From Hyphomicrobiales bacterium (lineage in GTDB: Bacteria > Pseudomonadota > Alphaproteobacteria > Rhizobiales > Rhizobiaceae): 64,000 nt of DNA. The translations under genes were made by a program, and so were the position numbers. The stretch is from contig UCIA01000002.1 in assembly GCA_900472295.1 (NCBI GenBank), positions 1,022,292-1,086,291 on the forward strand. The letters run 5' to 3'. Below are positions 44,332 through 53,097 of this stretch, piece after piece. Position 1 is the stretch's first letter. Each line of letters opens with the position of its first letter. The notes beneath the pieces are model-generated. The model was given only the letters and a program-made list of their open reading frames with translations, did no database searches and had not been told where the DNA came from.

Positions 44332-45645
44332 CTATTCCGCCGCCACCTTGGCCATCGGGTTGTTCGGGTGCGTCGTCCAGTTGGCGTAGACCGGCGACAC
44401 CGGCTTGCCGGTGCGCTCATCCATCACGCCGACCGCTAGCGGTTCCATGGTGATGCAGTTTTCCACCGGGCAGACATTGACGCACAGATTGCAGCCGACG
44501 CATTCGGCCTCGATCACCTCGAAATGCCTGACGCCGTCGACCATGTTGGTGATCGCCTGGTGCGATGTGTCCTCGCAGGCGATGTGGCAGCGGCCGCATT
44601 TGATGCAGGCGTCCTGGTCGATATGCGCCTTGGCGATGTAATTGAGGTTGAGATACTGCCAGTCGGTAACGTTGGGCGTGGCGCGGCCGACAATGTCGTC
44701 GAGCGAGGCATGGCCCTTCTCGTCCATCCAGTTTTCCAGGCCGGCGATCATCTCCTGCACGATCTTGAAGCCGTAGGTCATCGCCGCCGTGCATACCTGC
44801 ACATTGCCGGCGCCGAGCGCCATGAATTCGGCGGCATCGCGCCAGGTGGTGATGCCGCCAATGCCGGAGATCGGCAGGCCGTGGGTTTCTGGATCGCGGG
44901 CGATCTCGGCCACCATGTTCATGGCAATCGGCTTCACCGCCGGGCCGCAATAGCCGCCATGCGAGCCCTTGCCATCGATGGTCGGCTGCGGCGCAAACGA
45001 GTCGAGATCGACGCCGGTGATCGAGTTGATGGTGTTGATCAGCGACACCGCGTCAGTGCCGCCGGCGTGTGCCGCGCGCGCGGGCTTGCGCACATCGGTG
45101 ATGTTGGGCGTCAGCTTGGTGATCACGGGCATGCGGGTGTTGGCCTTGCACCAGCGCACCACCATTTCGATATATTCCGGCACCTGGCCGACAGCCGCGC
45201 CCATGCCGCGTTCCGACATGCCGTGCGGGCAACCGAAATTGAGCTCGATGCCGTCGGCTTCGGTCTCTTCGACCACCGGCAGGATCGCCTTCCAGCTTTC
45301 CTCGACGCACGGCACCATCAGCGAAACGACGATGGCGCGGTCGGGCCAGTCTTTCTTGACCTGCTTGATCTCACGCAGATTGACCTGCAAATCGCGGTCG
45401 GTGATCAACTCGATGTTGTTGAGGCCGAGCAGGCGGCGGTCGGCGCCCCAGATCGCGCCATAGCGCGGACCGTTGACGTTGACCACCGGTGGGCCTTCCT
45501 CGCCCAGCGTCTTCCATACGACACCGCCCCAGCCCGCCTTGAAGGCGCGGATGACGTTGTAGGCCTTGTCGGTCGGCGGCGCCGAGGCCAGCCAGAACGG
45601 GTTGGGTGATTTGATGCCGACGAAATTGTTGCGGATGTCTGCCAT
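44332..45645 (-). CDS. preA: NAD-dependent dihydropyrimidine dehydrogenase, catalytic subunit PreA
   Basis: 437 residues. The flavin domain (1-310) resembles dihydroorotate dehydrogenase and has NFGCPHGMSERGMG, with Cys139 matching the catalytic cysteine of dihydropyrimidine dehydrogenase. The C-terminus carries two [4Fe-4S] sites, CIKCGRCHIACEDTSH and CVGCNLCVNVCPVENC. With PreT it reduces uracil and thymine to dihydro forms, feeding dihydropyrimidinase at 34494. A small exported protein gene lies between it and preT. Confidence 0.95.
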   Translation of the reverse strand: MADIRNNFVGIKSPNPFWLASAPPTDKAYNVIRAFKAGWGGVVWKTLGEEGPPVVNVNGPRYGAIWGADRRLLGLNNIELITDRDLQVNLREIKQVKKDWPDRAIVVSLMVPCVEESWKAILPVVEETEADGIELNFGCPHGMSERGMGAAVGQVPEYIEMVVRWCKANTRMPVITKLTPNITDVRKPARAAHAGGTDAVSLINTINSITGVDLDSFAPQPTIDGKGSHGGYCGPAVKPIAMNMVAEIARDPETHGLPISGIGGITTWRDAAEFMALGAGNVQVCTAAMTYGFKIVQEMIAGLENWMDEKGHASLDDIVGRATPNVTDWQYLNLNYIAKAHIDQDACIKCGRCHIACEDTSHQAITNMVDGVRHFEVIEAECVGCNLCVNVCPVENCITMEPLAVGVMDERTGKPVSPVYANWTTHPNNPMAKVAAE

Positions 45646-45704
45646 GGGTCTTTCTCCTCTGGCCGTGGCGGGCTTGGCGCCACCTTGCAGCCTTGCCTAT
45701 CGGA

Positions 45705-46058
45705 TCATTCCTCGCATCGAAGGAAAACCGACGGCGGTTCGCCTTCGACCGTTACCGTGATCTTGTCCGGATCGCCCTTGCGCGCCTCCAGCCCGACCAT
45801 TCTTTCGTCCATGCGCACGGTCTCGTCTCCGTTGAGATAGACGTTGGCACATGAAACCGTCGTTTTGACCGTGTCGCCAGCTGGCGGCCCGGCTGTCCAT
45901 TGGCAGATCGTGTGCTCGTTGAAGCCGGCGCCGGTCGCTTCGACGAACATCCGCTCCTCACCCTTCGCGTCACACCACTCTGCGTAGAGCCAATAGTCCG
46001 CTGAAGCCGCCGGCATTGCCGCGGTGCCGATGACGGCAGCGAGGATTGGCGCCATCAT
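45705..46058 (-). CDS. Small secreted four-cysteine protein, paralogue C
   Basis: 117 residues starting at ATG 46058, which overlaps the preT stop (ATGA). A signal peptide (MMAPILAAVIGTAAMPAASA) precedes a mature domain with four cysteines, C-x22-C-x17-C-x44-C, the last three residues from the end (LRCEE). The layout and the position of C2 before an aromatic residue (ICQW) and C3 after a beta strand (TTVSC) match paralogues A and B near dihydropyrimidinase. It lies within the preT-preA operon. Function unknown. Confidence 0.75.
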   Translation of the reverse strand: MMAPILAAVIGTAAMPAASADYWLYAEWCDAKGEERMFVEATGAGFNEHTICQWTAGPPAGDTVKTTVSCANVYLNGDETVRMDERMVGLEARKGDPDKITVTVEGEPPSVFLRCEE

Positions 46059-47404
46059 CGCAGCGCCCGGTTGATGCTCTCCGCCGCGTCGCGGCCCTGC
46101 GCCACGGCCGAGACCGTCAAATCATCGCCGCCGAAAATGCAGTCGCCGCCGGCCCAGACATTGGCGAGCGAAGTGCGCCCTTCGGCATCGACCTTGATGC
46201 GGCCGGCTTCGAGGTCGATCGACGCGCCGCTGCCGTTCAGTGCCGCCGGCACAAAACTCTGGCCGATTGCCTTGAACACCTGGTCGGCGGTCAGCGTCAG
46301 CGTCTCGCCGGTGCCGGCAAGCTTGTCGCCGTCCATGGCGGTGTATTCGAGTTCGATGCCCGACACCTTGCCGTTCTCGGCGATGACCCGCTTCGGCTGC
46401 AGCCAGTGGCGGATGGTTACGCCGTTGGCGGCGGCCAGATCCTGCTCGAACTCGGAAGCGTTCATGTGCTCCTGGCCGCGGCGGTAGCAGATCGTCACCT
46501 CTTCGGCGCCGAGCAGCTTCGATTGTACCGCGGCGTCGATCGCCGTCATGCCGCCGCCGATGACGACGACGCGCCGACCGACCGGCAGGCTGGAGAGATC
46601 GCTGGCCTGGCGCAGTTCGGCGATGAACTCCACCGCATTGACGACGCCGCCGGCATCCTCGCCATCGGCGCGCAGCGCATTGACGCCGCCAAGCCCCATA
46701 CCAAGGAACACCGCATCGTAATTCCGGGTCAAATCCGACAGCTGATAGTCACGGCCGAGCGCCTTGCCATTCTGGATGTCGATGCCGCCGACAGCGGTGA
46801 CATAGTCGACCTCGGCCTGGGCGAAATTGTCGATGCTCTTGTAGGCGGCGATGCCGTATTCGTTGAGGCCGCCGGCCTTCGGGCGGGCTTCGAGGATGGT
46901 CACCTCGTGACCATAGCGGGCGAGCCTGTGTGCGGCGGCAAGACCGGCCGGCCCGGCGCCCACGACGGCGACCGACTTGCCGGTTGATTCCGCGCGTGGA
47001 TAAAACTGCTTGTGCTCCGCCATGGCGACATCGGTGGCGTAGCGCTGCAGGCGGCCGATCTGCACCGGCTTGCCTTCCGCCACCTCGCGCACGCAGACCT
47101 CTTCGCACAGCGTCTCGGTCGGACAGACGCGAGCGCACATGCCGCCCAGAATATTCTGGTCGAAAATGGTCTTGGCCGAACCGATCGGGTTGCCGGTCGA
47201 GATCTGGCGGATGAACAGCGGAATGTCGATCGATGTCGGGCATGCATTCATGCACGGCGCGTCATAGCAGAAATAGCAGCGGTCGGATTCGACCAACGCC
47301 TCGTGATGATCGAGCGGTGGATGCAGGTCGGAAAAATTCTCGGCGTACTGGTCGGCCGGAAGCCGCCCCCCGGCGATACCGTCCTTGAACTGGCCTTCTG
47401 GCAT
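46055..47404 (-). CDS. preT: NAD-dependent dihydropyrimidine dehydrogenase, electron-transfer subunit PreT
   Basis: 449 residues related to the glutamate synthase small subunit. The N-terminal cluster region has CYFCYDAPCMNACP and GGMCARVCPTETLCEEVCV; the FAD site is VVGAGPAGLAAAHRLARYG and the NAD(P) site VVIGGGMTAIDAAVQSK. It passes electrons from NADH to PreA. It is the first gene of the operon; a RutR-like site lies 50 bases upstream in an AT-rich leader. Confidence 0.94.
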   Translation of the reverse strand: MPEGQFKDGIAGGRLPADQYAENFSDLHPPLDHHEALVESDRCYFCYDAPCMNACPTSIDIPLFIRQISTGNPIGSAKTIFDQNILGGMCARVCPTETLCEEVCVREVAEGKPVQIGRLQRYATDVAMAEHKQFYPRAESTGKSVAVVGAGPAGLAAAHRLARYGHEVTILEARPKAGGLNEYGIAAYKSIDNFAQAEVDYVTAVGGIDIQNGKALGRDYQLSDLTRNYDAVFLGMGLGGVNALRADGEDAGGVVNAVEFIAELRQASDLSSLPVGRRVVVIGGGMTAIDAAVQSKLLGAEEVTICYRRGQEHMNASEFEQDLAAANGVTIRHWLQPKRVIAENGKVSGIELEYTAMDGDKLAGTGETLTLTADQVFKAIGQSFVPAALNGSGASIDLEAGRIKVDAEGRTSLANVWAGGDCIFGGDDLTVSAVAQGRDAAESINRALR

Positions 47405-47454
47405 TATCAGTTCCCCATGTTTTCGTTTTGGGGAAGGCTAGCACGTTTTATTTT

Positions 47455-47470
47455 TTTATCAATTGGTCAA
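47455..47470. promoter_or_regulatory. RutR-like operator upstream of preT
   Basis: TTTATCAATTGGTCAA: the right half is the perfect RutR half-site TGGTCAA with its AT spacer; the left half TTTATCA matches TTGACCA at five of seven positions. It lies 50 bases before the preT ATG in an AT-rich promoter-like stretch. Confidence 0.6.
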
Positions 47471-47525
47471 TTTTCGGCGCAAGCCACTGAAAAGTCTCGA
47501 TATTAACATGATTTTTTTACTCATG

Positions 47526-48260
47526 TTATAGACTTTCGCCCTGCGTTGCCGGCGAAAGGCCCGAGCCCGGAACGCCACCATGGATCGAGCATATCTCCTC
47601 GGCGACCAGTTGCTGCAACCGCCACAGATTGCGGTCATGAATTCCGAATTCCTCAAGGTGGCTGACGGTGTTGTAGAGATATTCCGCACCTGAACCAACA
47701 TGGCCGCAGGCCCGCGCCAGCACCCGTGCCACAAGGTCCAGCGGCTGGCCGAGCGACGTTCCCCTGCCCGTCACCCCGACCCAGAAGCCGAGCGCCCGCA
47801 CCACGCCTTGAGCCGTGCGCACCGGAACCCAACGGACCGAACTGACACTCTCATGGTCGTCGATCTCGCGCCGCAGCAGTCTTTCGATCTGCTCCGGCTT
47901 GTCGCCGTCGGGCAGACGGTAGATGACGCCATCGCATCGCCCGCCGCGCTCCAGCGCCATCATCAGCCCCGGCTGCGCGACGCTGCCGCGCCAGCGCACC
48001 ATGTCGAGGCAAAACGAGCGATGCCAGCCGAAGGCGGTGGCGCGCAGCTGTTCGACGGATTCGAAGGCCGGCTTCCAGATCAGCGAGCCATAGGCGAACA
48101 CCCATAGCGGCCCTGCATCCGCTTCGGCGGCAAGCCTCGCGGAAAGGGTACCAAAATCCTCGTCGGTGAGTTGCGTCCAGGTGCCGTCGGGGCCGGGATC
48201 GGTCTCCTGCCGATGACACAGTGCGACAAGCTCAGGCGTGAGCGACATCTGTCGATGCAT
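47526..48260 (-). CDS. ChaC-type gamma-glutamylcyclotransferase
   Basis: 244 residues from ATG 48260 (GAGGGG upstream); ATG 48248 would shorten it by four. ChaC features are FAYGSLIWKP (substrate-binding loop), FGWHRSFCL, GVIYRLP and YLYNTVSHLEEFGIHDRNLW. The family releases 5-oxoproline from glutathione in the cytoplasm. No cation transport genes are nearby. It is divergent from the VOC protein and follows preT's control region without a visible link. Confidence 0.88.
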   Translation of the reverse strand: MHRQMSLTPELVALCHRQETDPGPDGTWTQLTDEDFGTLSARLAAEADAGPLWVFAYGSLIWKPAFESVEQLRATAFGWHRSFCLDMVRWRGSVAQPGLMMALERGGRCDGVIYRLPDGDKPEQIERLLRREIDDHESVSSVRWVPVRTAQGVVRALGFWVGVTGRGTSLGQPLDLVARVLARACGHVGSGAEYLYNTVSHLEEFGIHDRNLWRLQQLVAEEICSIHGGVPGSGLSPATQGESL

Positions 48261-48455
48261 GAAACGACTACCCCTCGTTCGCCCAAGCAAAGGCGAAAAC
48301 CGCCGCCCGTGCAAGCCGCCCATCGCGGTGAAATGCGGAACGATGCGTTCACCTGGCCGTTGGATTTTCTCAAATTCACTGTCGGATTCGTGTCGCCGGG
48401 ATCGTCCTGTGATGGATCGGACAACGATCGATGCATGAAGGTGAGGAGACCAAAA

Positions 48456-49232
48456 ATGCCGAAATCCCCAATGCCCTTCTTCTGGTACGAGTTGATGACC
48501 GACGACCTCGATGCGGCGCAAGCCTTCTACACCACGGTGGTCGGCTGGCGGGCCGAACCCTTCGACAAGGCGCCCGGCATGCCGCGCTACGTCGTGGTGA
48601 ACTCCGCCGAGCGTGGCGTCGGCGGGCTGATGACCATGCCCGAGGGCGCCGCCAGAATGGGCATGAAGCCGGCCTGGCTCGGCTATATCCACACCAGGGA
48701 TGCGGATGCCTCGACCAAGTCGCTGAAGGCAGCCGGCGGAGCCGTCCATCGCGAAACTGATGATATTCCCGGCGTCGGACGCTTCTCCGTTGTTGCCGAC
48801 CCGCAGGGCGCTGCCTTCATGTTCCTGCAGCCCAATGGCCCCGACCAGCCGGTCCTTCCGTCAACAACGCCTGGCCATGTCGGCTGGCACGAGCTCTATG
48901 CGGCCGACCGGCAGAAGGCCTTCGATTTCTATTCCAGCCAGTTCGGCTGGACCGATGCCGGTAGCATGGACATGGGCGAGATGGGCATCTACCAGACCTT
49001 CGCGGCCGGCCCCGAAAATGGCGGCGGCATCATGAACAAGCCGCAGCAATTGCCGGTGCCGGTGTGGCTGTTCTATTTCAATATCGATGCCATCGACGCC
49101 GCCGCCGAACGCGTCACCGACAATGGCGGCAAGATCGTCATGGGTCCGATGCCGGTGCCGACCGGCCAATGGATCGCCCAGTTCACCGATCCGCAAGGCG
49201 CCTATTTCGCGCTGATCGCACCGGGGCGCTGA
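48456..49232 (+). CDS. Two-domain VOC (glyoxalase/extradiol-like) protein
   Basis: 258 residues from ATG 48456, after GAGGAG. Two VOC modules are visible: residues 7-128 (FFWYELMTDDLDAAQAFY ... DPQGAAFMFLQP) and 138-257 (GHVGWHELYAADRQKAFDFY ... DPQGAYFALIAPG). Each has the paired beta-alpha-beta-beta-beta motif. The fold serves glyoxalases, dioxygenases and antibiotic-binding proteins; this subgroup is often annotated as a hydroxylase-like VOC protein. Substrate unknown. Confidence 0.88.
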   Translation: MPKSPMPFFWYELMTDDLDAAQAFYTTVVGWRAEPFDKAPGMPRYVVVNSAERGVGGLMTMPEGAARMGMKPAWLGYIHTRDADASTKSLKAAGGAVHRETDDIPGVGRFSVVADPQGAAFMFLQPNGPDQPVLPSTTPGHVGWHELYAADRQKAFDFYSSQFGWTDAGSMDMGEMGIYQTFAAGPENGGGIMNKPQQLPVPVWLFYFNIDAIDAAAERVTDNGGKIVMGPMPVPTGQWIAQFTDPQGAYFALIAPGR

Positions 49233-49257
49233 TCTTACCTGTACCGCCACCGAACTG

Positions 49258-49287
49258 CTCTCATCGCGCCACGGAGCGCGACGAGAG
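49258..49287. terminator. Hairpin between convergent VOC and secreted-protein genes
   Basis: CTCTCATCGCGC (49258-49269) pairs with GCGCGACGAGAG (49276-49287) with one mismatch, around a six-base loop. It lies between the two stops; U-runs are short, so termination strength is uncertain. Confidence 0.5.
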
Positions 49288-49300
49288 ATATCCGATAGGC

Positions 49301-49789
49301 TTATTCCGGCGCCAGCACCGCAACCTTGATGGTCTCTTGCTTGGCGCCGCTGACCTGGATGGTGGCCGGTCCAGCCGCCAGCTTGAAGCGTATGCTCTTG
49401 CGGATGCCGGGACAGGTTCTCACACCGCTGAACGCTGCCGACTTCGTGGCATGGCTGTCTTGAATCACATCGATCCAGGCCTCGCCCGACAGGCTGATCT
49501 GGAGCTCACCTTCCGGCGGAACAGTTACGCTGGCCGTCGCGCCAAATGTTCCGGCTGCCGGCGCGCGTTCCGGCGGGATGGTGAAGCTGACTGCGTCGAC
49601 CGGCTCAAGCGCCAAGTCCGCAGCCTCGCCAAGCGCAAGAGAGGCTCCGGACTGCGCGGCCGGCGCTGCCGGAAACAGTTCCTGCTCGCGTATCACCGGC
49701 CATTTGAAGGCATCACAGCCAGTGTCGGCGGCCATGGCCAAGTTGGTGCCAGCAAGAATTGCGAACAGGCTGATGACGACTTTTTTCAT
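49301..49789 (-). CDS. Hypothetical secreted protein
   Basis: 162 residues from ATG 49789, which begins a signal peptide (MKKVVISLFAILAGTNLAMA); the longer frame to 49840 is not needed. The mature part has two cysteines, one near the start (DTGCDAF) and one at TCPGIRKS, and a beta-rich second half (VTVPPEGELQISLSGEAWIDV). It resembles a domain of homologous to periplasmic bundle proteins only in general style; no family is recognised. Monocistronic, convergent with the VOC gene. Confidence 0.68.
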   Translation of the reverse strand: MKKVVISLFAILAGTNLAMAADTGCDAFKWPVIREQELFPAAPAAQSGASLALGEAADLALEPVDAVSFTIPPERAPAAGTFGATASVTVPPEGELQISLSGEAWIDVIQDSHATKSAAFSGVRTCPGIRKSIRFKLAAGPATIQVSGAKQETIKVAVLAPE

Positions 49790-50010
49790 GGCTGAGGACA
49801 CCCACATTGTTTCGGAGTAGTCACGCACAGATACAACCATTGCGATACAAATGCAACCATAGAGGGCATAAATTTGAGCGATCGGGCTTAATTTAAGTGG
49901 TCAAACTGGGGACCATCACCGATTGTTGATAGTGGGCCAAGGGACGTGAATGGTCCGTCGCCGGATGATAATCTATGGCCGGGCCGATGGTTGGAAGAAT
50001 GGAGTTTTAG

Positions 50011-50403
50011 ATGAAGCTTTTTGACGGTCTCACCAGATTTCAGCCGCAGGCACTTGGCATCCTGCGCATCATGACGGCCCTGCAGTTCCTCGAGCATGGC
50101 TCGCAGAAACTGTTCAATTTCCCGATCAGCGCCGCGCCTCACGCCCTTAACGGGCTGACGACGACGGCAGCCATCCTGGAATTCGCCGGCGGCATCTTGC
50201 TGGCGCTCGGTCTGCTCACCCGCCCGGTCGCCTTCCTTCTGGCTGGCGAGATGGCCATCGCCTATTTCATGGCGCACGCGCCGCAGAACTTCTTCCCGGT
50301 CAACAACGGCGGCGATGCAGCCATCTCCTTCTGCTTCATCTTCCTCTATCTGGTGTTTGCCGGCGCCGGCGCCTTCGCGCTCGACAACCGCCGCAACGCC
50401 TGA
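50011..50403 (+). CDS. DoxX-family membrane protein
   Basis: 130 residues, with TGGAG before the ATG. Four spans; the DoxX pattern is ALGILRIMTALQFLEHGSQKL and ILEFAGGILLALGLLTRPVAFLLAGEMAIAYF, ending in DNRRN. Function uncertain, possibly redox-linked. The 221-base space before it contains a short direct repeat of ATACAA..GCAACCAT type but no clear promoter that I can name. Confidence 0.85.
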   Translation: MKLFDGLTRFQPQALGILRIMTALQFLEHGSQKLFNFPISAAPHALNGLTTTAAILEFAGGILLALGLLTRPVAFLLAGEMAIAYFMAHAPQNFFPVNNGGDAAISFCFIFLYLVFAGAGAFALDNRRNA

Positions 50404-50429
50404 TCTTCGAACCGAATGCGCGCCTGATG

Positions 50430-52856
50430 TCAGGCGCGCATTCGCTCGAAGTTCGCATCGAACAGCGGCGCCGGCTGCATGCGCGCAGCGTGGCGTTTGC
50501 CCAACAGTTCGATCTCGAAGCCGTCGCTCTCATCGGCGATCTCCTTCGGCACATAGCCGATGGCGACCGATTTTTTCTGGTGATGCGCATAGCCGCCTGA
50601 CGTCACCCAGCCGCGCACCGCGCCACCAAACCAGATCGGCTCGTCGCCAATGACATCGGCATCGTCGGCATCGAGGATGAAGGTGCGCAACCTGAGCTTG
50701 CCGCCTTGCCTGCGCTCGGCCAGAGCGCCGGCCTTGCCTATGAAATCGGCGTCCTTGCCATACGCGACGAAACGGTCGAGCCCAGCCTCCAGCGGTCCGT
50801 AGATGGGCCGGTATTCACGCGCCCATGAGCCGTAGTTCTTTTCGAGCCTGAGCGCATTGAGCGCGCGCGTACCGAACAGGCCGATGCCGAATTCCGCGCC
50901 TGCCGCCATCAGCGCCTGGAAGGCGGCGCGCTGATATTCCGGCGCCACCCAGATCTCATAGCCGAGGTCGCCGGTATAGCTGACGCGGCCGACCAGGCAC
51001 GGCGCCGCGCCGATATCCATTTTCGCGACCGCCATGAACGGAAACGCCGTATTGGAGACATCCGCGCGGCTGACCTTCGCCAGTACCTCTCGCGCTTCCG
51101 GTCCGGCGATCGCCAGACCGGTCAACTTCTGCCCCAATGCCTCGATGCGCACCGAGCCGTCCCCCGGCAGATGCGCCTCGAACCAGCGCATATGGTACTG
51201 CTCGGCAATGCCGGAGCCGGCGATGAACCATTCGCCGTCACCAATATTGGCCAACGTAAAATCGCCGATGAGCTTGCCATCGTCCTTCAGCATCGGCGCC
51301 AGCGTCATGCGGCCGGGTTTTGGCAGCTTGCAGGCGAAGATGCGATCGAGCCAGGCCGCTGCCCCCTCGCCTGTCACCTTGTATTTGGCGAAGTTGGAAA
51401 TCTCCGCCAGGCCGACGCTTTCTCGGACGGTCGCGACCTCCTTTGCGACATGGGTGAAGTCGCTCGACCGCCGCCACGAGAATTCGTCCTTGACGCCCGC
51501 CGGCGCATACCACAGCGGCACTTCCAGCCCGAAGGACACACCCCATTGCGCGCCCCTGGCTGACAACAAATCGTAGATCGGCGTCGTCTTCAGTCCGCGC
51601 CCGGCTGGCAGTTCCTCATTGGGGAAGCGGATCGAGAAGCGGCGCGAATAATTCTCGCGCACCTTGGCGTTGGTGTAGGCCATCGTCGCCCAGTCGCCAT
51701 AGCGCGCCACATCCATGGCCCAGATATCGGCGCCGGGATCGCCTTCGATCATCCAGTTCGACAGCGCCAGTCCGACGCCGCCGCCCTGCGAAAAGCCGGC
51801 CATGACGCCACAGGCGACCCAGAAGCCCGGTAGCCCGCGCACCGGCCCGACCAGCGGATTGCCGTCAGGCGCGAAGGTGAAGGGGCCGTTGATGATCTGC
51901 TTGATGCCGGTCCTCTCGAAGGCCGGGAAATGCCGGAAGCCGACCTCAAGCGACGGCGCGATGCGGTCGATATCCGGCTCCAGCAACTCATGGCCGAAAT
52001 TCCACGGTGTCTGGAATTCGGACCAGACCTTGTTGGCCTTCTCATACGTGCCCATCAGCATGCCGCCGCGCTCCTGGCGCAGATAGAGCTCGCCATCGAA
52101 ATCGACGGCATGGATGATCTCGGTGCCGGTCTTGGCGTTCCACGCCGCGACTTCCGGCATATCCTCGGTGATCAGGTACATGTGCTCCATCGCCAGCACC
52201 GGCAGTTCCAGCCCGACCATGCGGCCGACCTCGCGCGCCCACAGGCCGCCAGCATTGACGACATGCTCGGTCACCACCTCGCCCTTGTTGGTGATGACCC
52301 GCCACATACCGTCCGGGCGGCGCACGATGTCCTCGACTTTGGTGAAACGCTCGACCTCGGCGCCGAGCTTGCGCGCCGCCTTTGCATAGGCGTGCGTCAC
52401 CCCCGAGGGATCGAGATGGCCGTCCTCCTTGTTGCGAACGGCGCCGACGAACTGTTTCGGGTCGAGCAGCGGCATCAATTCGGCCGCTTCATTGGCCGAG
52501 ATTTCTTCAAGCTCGATGCCGAGATAGCGACCCTTGGCGACGACGCCGCGCAGCCAGTCCAGCCGCGCCTCGGTCGCGGCCAAAAGCACGCCGCCAGTCA
52601 GGTGCACGCCGGTCGCCTGTCCCGAAAGCTCCTCGATCTCCTTGTAGAGCGAGATCGTGTATTTCTGCAGCTTGGCGACGTTGGGGTCGCCGTTGATCGT
52701 ATGCATGCCGCCGGCTGCATGCCAGGTCGAGCCCGATGTCAGCTCGTCGCGCTCCAGAAGCACGACGTCGGTCCAGCCGTGGCGGGCCAGATGGAACAGC
52801 ACCGAACAGCCAACGACGCCACCGCCAATGACCACGACCTTTGCATGCGATTTCAT
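50430..52856 (-). CDS. FAD-dependent dimethylglycine/sarcosine dehydrogenase-like enzyme with GcvT domain
   Basis: 808 residues. The FAD Rossmann motif is VVIGGGVVGCSVLFHLARHGW at the N-terminus (DAO domain to about 370), followed by an FAO_M linker and the folate-binding GcvT part (about 430-800) with NFAKYKVTGEGAAAWLDRI and GYEIWVAPEYQRAAF. Such enzymes demethylate dimethylglycine or sarcosine and pass the one-carbon unit to tetrahydrofolate. The next gene on the strand is an MttB-family methyltransferase, suggesting one pathway for methylated amines. The ribosome site is weak. Confidence 0.87.
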   Translation of the reverse strand: MKSHAKVVVIGGGVVGCSVLFHLARHGWTDVVLLERDELTSGSTWHAAGGMHTINGDPNVAKLQKYTISLYKEIEELSGQATGVHLTGGVLLAATEARLDWLRGVVAKGRYLGIELEEISANEAAELMPLLDPKQFVGAVRNKEDGHLDPSGVTHAYAKAARKLGAEVERFTKVEDIVRRPDGMWRVITNKGEVVTEHVVNAGGLWAREVGRMVGLELPVLAMEHMYLITEDMPEVAAWNAKTGTEIIHAVDFDGELYLRQERGGMLMGTYEKANKVWSEFQTPWNFGHELLEPDIDRIAPSLEVGFRHFPAFERTGIKQIINGPFTFAPDGNPLVGPVRGLPGFWVACGVMAGFSQGGGVGLALSNWMIEGDPGADIWAMDVARYGDWATMAYTNAKVRENYSRRFSIRFPNEELPAGRGLKTTPIYDLLSARGAQWGVSFGLEVPLWYAPAGVKDEFSWRRSSDFTHVAKEVATVRESVGLAEISNFAKYKVTGEGAAAWLDRIFACKLPKPGRMTLAPMLKDDGKLIGDFTLANIGDGEWFIAGSGIAEQYHMRWFEAHLPGDGSVRIEALGQKLTGLAIAGPEAREVLAKVSRADVSNTAFPFMAVAKMDIGAAPCLVGRVSYTGDLGYEIWVAPEYQRAAFQALMAAGAEFGIGLFGTRALNALRLEKNYGSWAREYRPIYGPLEAGLDRFVAYGKDADFIGKAGALAERRQGGKLRLRTFILDADDADVIGDEPIWFGGAVRGWVTSGGYAHHQKKSVAIGYVPKEIADESDGFEIELLGKRHAARMQPAPLFDANFERMRA

Positions 52857-52917
52857 GGATTTTGCTCTGTTATCAATGGGTTGGAGAGATGAGATGAATC
52901 AGAAAGGCAGCGCCAGA

Positions 52918-53075
52918 CACCCCCCTCTGGCCTGCCGGCCATCTCTCCCTCAAGGGGGGAGATCAGCAGCGGCTGCACCGCCGCATTCTTTTCAACATTA
53001 GTGATTGGCGAAGGCAGATGCGACAGCCAATCTCCCCCCTTGAGGGGGAGATGCCCGGCAGGGCAGAGGGGGGTG
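52918..53075. repeat. Palindromic intergenic repeat, C/G-tract family, copy 3
   Basis: Left arm 52918-52963 (cacccccctctggcctgccgg ... aaggggggagat) and right arm 53029-53075 are reverse complements with a few mismatches, around a 65-base centre. It fills the 241-base gap between the FAD enzyme gene and the methyltransferase gene, which are in the same orientation. Related to the elements at 1044 and 36394. Confidence 0.85.
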
Positions 53076-53097
53076 CCGCGCGCCGACGCTAAAGAAC

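Noticed and set aside
49888-50277. Minus-strand frame opposite the second DoxX gene
   Set aside because: Shadow frame with Gln/Arg-rich composition; the DoxX membrane pattern is on the plus strand.
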